Shown here piece after piece: positions 5,422 to 10,263 of a stretch of DNA of 10,263 bases. The DNA is from an uncultured Collinsella sp. GTDB lineage: Bacteria; Actinomycetota; Coriobacteriia; Coriobacteriales; Coriobacteriaceae. The stretch covers positions 1 through 10,263 of the forward strand of contig CABUDB010000040.1 of assembly GCA_902490245.1 (NCBI GenBank), read 5' to 3'. The position numbers were made by a program, and so were the translations under genes. Position 1 is the first letter of the stretch. Each line of letters begins with the position of its first letter. The notes below the pieces were generated by a model, which had not been told where the DNA came from, did no database searches, and saw only the letters and a program-made list of their open reading frames with translations.

Positions 5422-5946
5422 ATGGCTCGTAATCAGAAGCAGCAGCGCGAGGCCTCCGAGTTCGAGGAGCGCGTCGTTTACATCAACCGCGTGTCGAAGA
5501 CCGTCAAGGGTGGTCGTCGCATGAGCCTCGTCGCTCTCGTCGTCGTTGGCGACGGCAAGGGTAACGTCGGCGTTGGCATGGGCAAGTCCGCTGAGGTGCC
5601 CATGGCCATCTCCAAGGCGTCTCTCGATGCCAAGAAGAACATGTTCCACGTGCCGGTGACCGATCAGGGCACCATTCCGCACGAGGTTCTCGGCCACTTT
5701 GGTGCCGGCCGCATCATCATCAAGCCCGCTGTCGAGGGTACCGGCGTTATCGCCGGCGGCGCTGTGCGTCCCCTCTTCGAGCTTGCTGGCATCAAGAACG
5801 TCCTGTCCAAGTCCCTCGGTACCGACAACGGCCTCAACATCATCAAGGCTGCCGTCGAGGGCCTCAAGGAGCTCTCCAGCCCTGAGGACGTCGCGGCTCG
5901 CCGTGGCCTGACGGTCTCCGAGATGTTCGTCGGTAAGGAGAACTAA
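5422..5946 (+). CDS. rpsE: 30S ribosomal protein S5
   Basis: S5 lies at the back of the 30S subunit near the mRNA entry and decoding region and affects translational fidelity. The 174-residue protein has the N-terminal double-stranded-RNA-binding-like S5 domain (about 14-78) and the C-terminal domain (about 88-160), with [13 protein letters not shown] at 104-116. The loop that defines spectinomycin response in E. coli, VSKTVKGGR at 24-32, is intact and wild-type-like, so this protein gives no sign of resistance. The ATG follows a strong AGGAGGT (5406-5412) that overlaps the rplR stop codon. rpmD begins 2 bp after the stop. Confidence 0.98.
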   Translation: MARNQKQQREASEFEERVVYINRVSKTVKGGRRMSLVALVVVGDGKGNVGVGMGKSAEVPMAISKASLDAKKNMFHVPVTDQGTIPHEVLGHFGAGRIIIKPAVEGTGVIAGGAVRPLFELAGIKNVLSKSLGTDNGLNIIKAAVEGLKELSSPEDVAARRGLTVSEMFVGKEN

Positions 5947-5948
5947 GC

Positions 5949-6131
5949 ATGGCTGACACCATCAAGATCAAGCAGGTCCGCAGCACCAACGGTTGCAAGC
6001 AGGACCAGGTCCGTACTGTCCGTGCCCTCGGTCTCCACAGGATCCGCGAGGTTCGCGAGATTGCTGACAACGAGTCCGTCCGCGGCATGATCTTCAAGGT
6101 CAAGCACCTTGTCGAGATTGTAGAGGAGTAG
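5949..6131 (+). CDS. rpmD: 50S ribosomal protein L30
   Basis: L30 is a small protein of the large subunit, absent from some bacteria. The 60-residue product fits the family: KIKQVRS at 6-12, DQVRTVRALGLHRI at 19-32 and RGMIFKVKHLVEIVEE at the C terminus. The ATG lies 2 bp after the rpsE stop and uses AAGGAG (5935-5940) inside the end of rpsE. rplO follows after 3 bp and uses AGAGGAG (6122-6128) inside rpmD. This tight packing points to coupled translation of rpsE, rpmD and rplO. Confidence 0.97.
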   Translation: MADTIKIKQVRSTNGCKQDQVRTVRALGLHRIREVREIADNESVRGMIFKVKHLVEIVEE

Positions 6132-6134
6132 CAA

Positions 6135-6584
6135 ATGCAGCTTCACGATCTTACTCCCGCGCCCGGTTCCACCAAGAACCGCAAGCGCGTCGGCCGTGGC
6201 AATTCTTCGGGTCACGGCACCACTTCTGGCCGCGGCCAGAAGGGCCAGGGTTCCCGCTCTGGCGGCACCAAGGGTGCCGGCTTCGAGGGTGGCCAGACTC
6301 CGCTGGCTATGCGCCTGCCCAAGCTTCCGGGCTTCCGCAACCCCCGTCGTATCGAGTACACCGCTGTTAACGTTGAGCGTCTCGAGCGCAAGTTCGAGGA
6401 CGGCGCTGTGATTGACGGTGCCGCTCTTAAGGCCGCTCGCATCACCAAGAGCGAGTTCGAGCCCGTCAAGGTGCTCGGCAATGGTGAGCTCACCAAGAAG
6501 TTCACGGTCAAGGTCGACAAGGTCAGCGCTTCTGCGCAGGCCAAGATCGAGGCCGCCGGCGGAAAGGTCGAGCTGCCGTGCTAA
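6135..6584 (+). CDS. rplO: 50S ribosomal protein L15
   Basis: L15 is an assembly protein of the large subunit with a long extension into 23S rRNA. The 149-residue product has the glycine- and arginine-rich N-terminal extension with [12 protein letters not shown] (17-28) and GRGQKGQ (32-38), and the C-terminal L15 signature from VKVLGNGEL (111-119) through IEAAGGKVE (138-146). It ends in an unusual final cysteine. The ATG is 3 bp after rpmD. The last 7 bp overlap the secY start, so secY translation probably depends on rplO. Confidence 0.98.
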   Translation: MQLHDLTPAPGSTKNRKRVGRGNSSGHGTTSGRGQKGQGSRSGGTKGAGFEGGQTPLAMRLPKLPGFRNPRRIEYTAVNVERLERKFEDGAVIDGAALKAARITKSEFEPVKVLGNGELTKKFTVKVDKVSASAQAKIEAAGGKVELPC

Positions 6585-7864
6585 ATGGTCTTAAGAATGC
6601 TTTCCGCATCAAAGAATTGCGCGAAAAGATTCTTTTTACCATAGCTATGCTCGTCGTGTACCGCATTGGTGCGCACGTTCCTGTGCCCGGCATTCCCTTC
6701 CAGGGGATGCTGGGCCTTTTCTCGACCGATAACAATTCGGTCGCCGCAGGTGCTATGGCCCTCCTGAATCTTTTCTCTGGCGGCGCGTTGAGCTATGTGT
6801 CGGTGTTTTCGCTGGGCATCATGCCTTATATCACCAGCTCGATCATCCTCCAGATGCTCCAGGCCGTCGTGCCTTCCCTGCATGAGCTTGCCCGCGAGGG
6901 CGAGGTCGGTCAGACCAAGATTACGCAGTATTCGCGTTACCTCACCCTGGCTCTGGCAATCCTCAACTCCGTGGGTTACCTCTTCCTCTTTAAGAGCTTC
7001 GGCATCAGCTTTAATGGCGCCGGCGCTCCCGAGATCATCTTCGACCTCATGATCGTCGGCACGCTCACTGCGGGCGCCATGCTGATTATGTGGATTGGTG
7101 AGCTCATTACCCAGCGCGGTATCGGCAATGGCATGTCGCTGATCATCTTCGCGAACATCATGGCCGGTCTGCCGCAGGCGATCTTCTCCAGCACCGAGGG
7201 CAATGCCGGTGGCATCATCACCATGGTGATCATCTGCGCCATCATCCTGCTGGTTATCCCGCTGATTGTTTTCCTTGAGCGCGGCCAGCGCCGCATCCCG
7301 GTCTCCTACGCTAAGCGCGTCGTGGGCCGTCGCATGATGGGTGGCCAGACCACCTACCTGCCCATCAAGGTCAACACCGCGGGTGTCGTGCCGATCATCT
7401 TCGCTTCGGCGCTGCTGTACTTCCCGGCTCAGATTGCCGTGTTCTTCCCCGGCATCGGCTGGATTCAGGCAGTTGCCTCCGCGCTTTCGACCGGTTGGCT
7501 CAATTGGGTGCTTAACGTTGTCCTCATCGTGTTCTTCGCGTACTTCTACACCTCCATGGTGTTCAACCCCGATGACACGGCCGACAACCTTAAGAAGCAG
7601 GGCGGCTTTATTCCGGGCGTGCGTCCGGGTAGGGCTACCGCGGCCTACATCAAGAACGCGCTCAACAAGATCACGCTTCCCAGCGCTGTCTTTTTGGCGC
7701 TCATCGCCATCGTGCCTTCGATCATCTTCTCCTTCACGGGTAACCATCTGATCCAGGCATTTGGCGGCACGTCCATCCTCATCATGGTCGGCGTCGTGCT
7801 CGACACGGTCGATAAGCTCGAAGGCCAGATCAAGATGTATGATTACGATGGATTCTTTAAATAG
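6578..7864 (+). CDS. secY: Protein translocase subunit SecY
   Basis: SecY forms the membrane channel of the general secretion pathway with SecE and SecG and works with SecA or ribosomes. The 428-residue protein shows about ten hydrophobic segments, roughly at 17-31, 68-92, 118-140, 152-173, 183-202, 212-233, 264-290, 304-328, 366-386 and 394-411. SecY signatures are present: [15 protein letters not shown] at 177-191, and the cytosolic loops [13 protein letters not shown] (235-247) and [10 protein letters not shown] (342-351), which contact SecA or the ribosome. The start is taken as GTG at 6578, overlapping rplO by 7 bp, because it gives the family N terminus ([10 protein letters not shown]). 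GGAAAGG (6561-6567) is a plausible ribosome binding site 10 bp upstream. The ATG at 6585 is in another frame. Confidence 0.97.
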   Translation: MLNGLKNAFRIKELREKILFTIAMLVVYRIGAHVPVPGIPFQGMLGLFSTDNNSVAAGAMALLNLFSGGALSYVSVFSLGIMPYITSSIILQMLQAVVPSLHELAREGEVGQTKITQYSRYLTLALAILNSVGYLFLFKSFGISFNGAGAPEIIFDLMIVGTLTAGAMLIMWIGELITQRGIGNGMSLIIFANIMAGLPQAIFSSTEGNAGGIITMVIICAIILLVIPLIVFLERGQRRIPVSYAKRVVGRRMMGGQTTYLPIKVNTAGVVPIIFASALLYFPAQIAVFFPGIGWIQAVASALSTGWLNWVLNVVLIVFFAYFYTSMVFNPDDTADNLKKQGGFIPGVRPGRATAAYIKNALNKITLPSAVFLALIAIVPSIIFSFTGNHLIQAFGGTSILIMVGVVLDTVDKLEGQIKMYDYDGFFK

Positions 7865-7882
7865 GCTAGAGGAGGATTGCTC

Positions 7883-8509
7883 ATGAACCTCGTATTGCTC
7901 GGAGCTCCGGGTGCCGGTAAGGGCACCGTCGCACAGGAGCTCGTCGCCGAGTTTGGCGTCGCTCACATTTCCACGGGCGACCTGCTGCGTGCTGCCGTCA
8001 AGGGTGGCACCGAGCTTGGTATTCAGGCTAAGAAGTACATGGACGCTGGCGAGCTCGTTCCCGACCAGCTCGTGATCGACCTTGTCAAGGAGCGCCTTGC
8101 CGCCGATGACGCCCAGCAGGGCTTCATCCTCGACGGCTTCCCGCGCAACACCGCCCAGGCCGTGACGCTCGATTCCGAGCTCTCCGCCATGGGTCGCGAG
8201 ATCGACTGTGCTCTTCTGGTTGATGTGGCCCCCGAGGTCATTATCGATCGTCTGTCTTCGCGTCGCACCTGCCGCGCCTGCGGCTACACCGGCACCGCTG
8301 CCGATGCTACCTGCCCCAAGTGCGCAGGCGAGATGTATCAGCGCGATGACGACAAGCCCGAGACCATCAAGAACCGTCTCGACGTCTACGAGAAGTCCAC
8401 GAGCCCGCTCGTTGACTACTATCGTGGCCAGGGTCTGCTCAAGTCGGTCAACGGTGACCAGGCTCGCGAGACCGTGTACGGGGATGTCAAAGAGGCTCTC
8501 GGTCTATGA
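7883..8509 (+). CDS. adk: Adenylate kinase with zinc-type LID domain
   Basis: Adenylate kinase interconverts ATP plus AMP and two ADP in the cytoplasm. The 208-residue protein has the P-loop GAPGAGKGT (7-15), the AMP-binding STGDLLR (30-36) and DGFPRN (84-89). Its LID domain (about 124-160) is the long form with four cysteines, C130-x2-C133 and C144-x2-C147, a structural zinc site common in Gram-positive enzymes. DDDKPETIKNR (155-165) holds conserved LID residues. The ATG at 7883 is preferred over the in-frame TTG at 7877 because GAGGAGG (7869-7875) lies 7 bp before it. The stop overlaps the map start (ATGA), indicating coupling. The secY-adk-map order is common in Gram-positive spc operons. 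Confidence 0.98.
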   Translation: MNLVLLGAPGAGKGTVAQELVAEFGVAHISTGDLLRAAVKGGTELGIQAKKYMDAGELVPDQLVIDLVKERLAADDAQQGFILDGFPRNTAQAVTLDSELSAMGREIDCALLVDVAPEVIIDRLSSRRTCRACGYTGTAADATCPKCAGEMYQRDDDKPETIKNRLDVYEKSTSPLVDYYRGQGLLKSVNGDQARETVYGDVKEALGL

Positions 8510-9294
8510 TCAAGATTAAGTCTGCAACGCAAATCGAGCAGATGAAGAAGGCAGGAGCGCTATCTAAGATGGCGCTCCGCCACGTTGGAGCCATGGTGCG
8601 CCCCGGCGTTTCGACTTTTGAGCTCGATCAGCTCGCGGAGCAGATTATCCGCATGCATGGCGGCACCCCGGCCTTTAAGGGTTACGGCGGGTTCCCGGGG
8701 ACCATTTGCGCATCGATCAACGATGCCGTGGTCCACGGTATTCCCAACCCCGACATGATCCTGCGCGATGGCGATATCATCTCCATCGATACGGGAGCCG
8801 TTGTCGACGGTTGGGTCGGCGATAACGCTTGGACGTTTTTCGTCGGCACCCCCACGCCCGAAGCCAAGGCTTTGTGCGAGGTCACGCGCGATTGCCTTAA
8901 GGCTGCCATCGAGCAGGCTGTTCCCGGTAACCATATCGGGGACGTCGGTTATGCCGTTCAGTCCCTCGCCGAGTCTCACGGTTACGGCGTGCTTCGTGAT
9001 TATGTGGGCCATGGCATTGGCCGCGTAATGCACGAGGACCCCAACGTTCCTAACTATGGAAAGAAGGGGAGGGGCGTTCGCCTCCAGGCCGGCATGGTCA
9101 TTGCCATTGAGCCGATGGTTACGATGGGTTCCAACCATGTGAGCACGGGCTCCGACGGTTGGATCGTTACGACCAACGACCACCTGCCCGCCGCGCACTA
9201 CGAGAACACCGTCGCCATTACCAATGACGGTCCGGTGATTCTCACTACGGATGCCCAAGGTGCTTGGTGTTCGCTCCAAGGCGGAGAAATGTAA
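8506..9294 (+). CDS. map: Type I methionine aminopeptidase
   Basis: This enzyme removes the initiator methionine from nascent proteins and so acts just after translation. The 262-residue protein has the pita-bread fold motifs and all expected metal ligands: D95 and D106, H169, E202 and E233. The active-site histidines H77 (in NDAVVHGIP) and H176 are also present. The N terminus is short, as in simple type Ia enzymes with no added zinc-finger domain. The ATG overlaps the adk stop by 4 bp, so it is probably translated by coupling. A 104-bp spacer with a small hairpin and a possible promoter follows before infA. Confidence 0.97.
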   Translation: MIKIKSATQIEQMKKAGALSKMALRHVGAMVRPGVSTFELDQLAEQIIRMHGGTPAFKGYGGFPGTICASINDAVVHGIPNPDMILRDGDIISIDTGAVVDGWVGDNAWTFFVGTPTPEAKALCEVTRDCLKAAIEQAVPGNHIGDVGYAVQSLAESHGYGVLRDYVGHGIGRVMHEDPNVPNYGKKGRGVRLQAGMVIAIEPMVTMGSNHVSTGSDGWIVTTNDHLPAAHYENTVAITNDGPVILTTDAQGAWCSLQGGEM

Positions 9295-9297
9295 CAA

Positions 9298-9317
9298 GTT
9301 CCACTTAGTTGTGGAGC
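9298..9317 (+). other. Small hairpin directly after map
   Basis: GTTCCAC (9298-9304) can pair with GTGGAGC (9311-9317), 7 bp with one G-U, around the loop TTAGTT. It begins 3 bases after the map stop codon. No T-run follows, so termination is not assured; it may mark the 3' end of the secY-adk-map message before a new start for infA. Confidence 0.3.
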
Positions 9318-9330
9318 CATTACGAAGTTA

Positions 9331-9359
9331 TTACGATGCGTGCATACGTGTTGTAGAAT
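9331..9359 (+). promoter_or_regulatory. Possible promoter for infA-rpmJ-rpsM
   Basis: TAGAAT (9354-9359) matches the -10 consensus at 5 of 6 positions and lies about 40 bp before the infA start. The hexamer 17 bp upstream, TTACGA (9331-9336), is a poor -35 box. The AT-rich character of this spacer and its 104-bp length support an internal promoter, but the call rests mainly on the -10 box. Confidence 0.35.
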
Positions 9360-9398
9360 ACTCAATCGCTGTCGTTTTCTAGAGAAAGATGATTGCTT

Positions 9399-9617
9399 GT
9401 GAAGAAGGAAGACGCAATTGAGCTCGAGGGTACGGTAAAGGAACCGCTGCCCAATGCCATGTTTAAGGTCGAGCTCGAGAACGGTCATTCGGTTCTGTGC
9501 AACATTTCTGGCAAGATCCGAATGAATTACATCCGCATTCTCCCCGGTGACAGGGTTGTCGTGGAGCTTTCCCCGTACGACCTGACCCGCGGCCGCATCA
9601 CCTATCGCTATAAATAG
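9399..9617 (+). CDS. infA: Translation initiation factor IF-1
   Basis: IF-1 binds the A site of the 30S subunit during initiation. From the GTG at 9399 the protein has 72 residues, the normal length, and forms one OB-fold (S1-like) domain. Conserved stretches include EPLPNAMF (15-22), [16 protein letters not shown] (38-53) and [17 protein letters not shown] at the C terminus. An in-frame TTG at 9393 would add two residues. I prefer GTG because it reproduces the family length and places AGAGAAAG (9381-9388) about 10 bp upstream; the TTG would leave only 4 bp. The ATG at 9389 is in another frame. infA lies in its usual place between map and rpmJ. Confidence 0.95.
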   Translation: MKKEDAIELEGTVKEPLPNAMFKVELENGHSVLCNISGKIRMNYIRILPGDRVVVELSPYDLTRGRITYRYK

Positions 9618-9642
9618 CGGCACGCATACACGCACTCCATTT

Positions 9643-9718
9643 CCGGCTGCAGGCTTAGCTCAACCTACGGTCGGATTGTGTGTGAAGACCAGCCATAGTT
9701 TTAAACGCCTGCGGCTGG
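9643..9718 (+). other. Long-range stem-loop in the infA-rpmJ spacer
   Basis: CCGGCTGCAGGC (9643-9654) pairs along its full length with GCCTGCGGCTGG (9707-9718), 12 bp with two G-U pairs. The 52-base loop contains a small inner stem, GGTC (9669-9672) with GACC (9687-9690). The structure fills most of the 150-bp spacer and ends about 50 bp before rpmJ. It may be a regulatory leader for the alpha-operon genes rpmJ and rpsM. I cannot assign it to a known RNA class. Confidence 0.45.
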
Positions 9719-9767
9719 GCGAGTAGATAGTAGGGAAGTAGTTTGAGCGCTACCGAAAGGAAGAACG

Positions 9768-9881
9768 ATGAAGGTACGTCCTTCGGTCAAGAAGATGTGC
9801 GATAAGTGCAAAATCATTAGGCGCCATGGCAAGGTCCTCGTCATTTGCGAGAACCCCCGTCATAAGCAGCGTCAGGGTTAA
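9768..9881 (+). CDS. rpmJ: 50S ribosomal protein L36, zinc-binding type
   Basis: L36 is the smallest protein of the large subunit. The product has 37 residues, begins [11 protein letters not shown] and ends NPRHKQRQG, both typical. The zinc ribbon ligands C11, C14, C27 and H32 are all present, so this is the zinc-containing (C+) form. The ATG has AAAGGA (9756-9761) 6 bp upstream. rpsM follows after 14 bp. The preceding 150-bp spacer is long for this cluster and holds a stem-loop. Confidence 0.97.
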   Translation: MKVRPSVKKMCDKCKIIRRHGKVLVICENPRHKQRQG

Positions 9882-9895
9882 GAGAGGAGACTACG

Positions 9896-10210
9896 TTGGC
9901 CCGTATTAATGGTGTCGACCTCCCGCGTGAGAAGCGCGTTGAGATCGGTCTGACCTACATTTACGGCATCGGCCGCACCACTGCGACGAAGATTTGCGTC
10001 GAGTGCAACGTTAACGTGGATACGCGCGTTAAGGACCTCACCGAGGATGAGGTTAACGCCATCCGCGATTATATCGACAAGAACCAGATCATGGTTGAGG
10101 GCGACCTCCGCCGTGAGCGCAACCAGAACGTCAAGCGCCTTATGGACATCGGCTGCAACCGCGGCCTTCGTCACCGCAAGGGCCTCCCGGTCCGCGGCCA
10201 GCGCACCCAC
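9896..10210 (+). CDS. rpsM: 30S ribosomal protein S13, C terminus missing at contig end
   Basis: S13 lies in the head of the 30S subunit and contacts P-site tRNA and L5 across the interface. 105 genomic residues are present of the usual 120 or so. The N terminus [21 protein letters not shown], then IYGIGRTTA (23-31) and [16 protein letters not shown] (90-105) identify it. The start is TTG, backed by GAGGAG (9884-9889) 6 bp upstream and by the family N terminus. The reading frame stays open to the window end, but codons after 10210 come from adapter sequence (RSEEH instead of the expected basic tail), so they are not part of the protein. The basic C-terminal tail is lost. Confidence 0.97.
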
Positions 10211-10263
10211 AGATCGGAAGAGCACACGTCTGAACTACAGTCACCCGTCCCGATCTCGTATGC
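10211..10263 (+). other. Illumina TruSeq indexed adapter read-through (not genomic)
   Basis: From AGATCGGAAGAGC (10211-10223) onward the sequence follows the TruSeq indexed adapter, with its CAGTCAC end at 10238-10244, the index block CCGTCCCG (the one I recall as index 16) and ATCTCGTATGC (10253-10263). One base differs from the standard adapter: A at 10237 where C is expected. The first A may be genomic or from A-tailing. S13 conservation is lost exactly at this junction, confirming an artefact of untrimmed reads at a contig end. Confidence 0.97.

Noticed and set aside
5491..5520. Possible spectinomycin-resistance change in the S5 loop
   Set aside because: The loop residues VSKTVKGGR match the sensitive form known from E. 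coli.
6581..7966. Long open frame of 461 codons on the minus strand opposite secY
   Set aside because: Its very His-, Asp- and Glu-rich sequence is the antisense of hydrophobic SecY codons; there is no ribosome binding site or family match.
9878..10225. Minus-strand open frame whose start lies in the last 50 bases
   Set aside because: Its start codon lies in adapter sequence and the rest is antisense to rpsM.
10211..10263. A novel C-terminal extension of S13
   Set aside because: The sequence matches an Illumina adapter with an index, so the extension is artificial.

Overview
The window looks like part of the chromosome of a high-GC gut actinobacterium of the class Coriobacteriia, most likely Collinsella or a close relative. 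I infer this from the protein sequences I recognise (IF-1, zinc-type S14, SecY), the strong preference for C- or G-ending codons, and the neighbouring selenium-dependent molybdenum hydroxylase accessory genes. The last 53 bases are not genomic. They match an Illumina TruSeq indexed adapter, so this is probably a complete short assembly contig. Its left end lies inside a repeated palindromic element, a common place for assemblies to break.

Left part (1-2835): a divergent locus for maturing molybdenum hydroxylases. yqeC lies on the minus strand (57-791). yqeB (894-1688) and an xdhC-family gene (1698-2741) lie on the plus strand. A 102-bp intergenic region (792-893) holds AT-rich promoter-like sequence and a hairpin. 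A palindromic repeat lies just beyond the 3' end of each transcription unit: a complete copy at 2749-2835 and a half copy at 1-41. No hydroxylase structural gene is visible.

Middle (2836-3052): no gene. It holds a likely promoter (TGGAAA-N17-TATAGT), a long bulged stem-loop and a set of alternating complementary segments, then rplE. This looks like a structured 5' leader for a ribosomal-protein operon.

Right part (3053-10210): the spc operon from its third usual gene onward, running into the start of the alpha operon: rplE, rpsZ, rpsH, rplF, rplR, rpsE, rpmD, rplO, secY, adk, map, infA, rpmJ and a truncated rpsM. Products are ribosomal proteins, the SecY translocon, adenylate kinase, methionine aminopeptidase and initiation factor IF-1, that is, translation, export and N-terminal processing. 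Gene order is classical, but rplN and rplX, which normally precede rplE, are missing and the molybdenum-hydroxylase locus stands in their place. Several spacers hold hairpins without U-tracts.

I see no defence system, prophage, transposase, CRISPR array, tRNA or rRNA. The points most worth following up are the break in the spc operon, the structured leader before rplE, the paired palindromic repeats and the adapter at the end.
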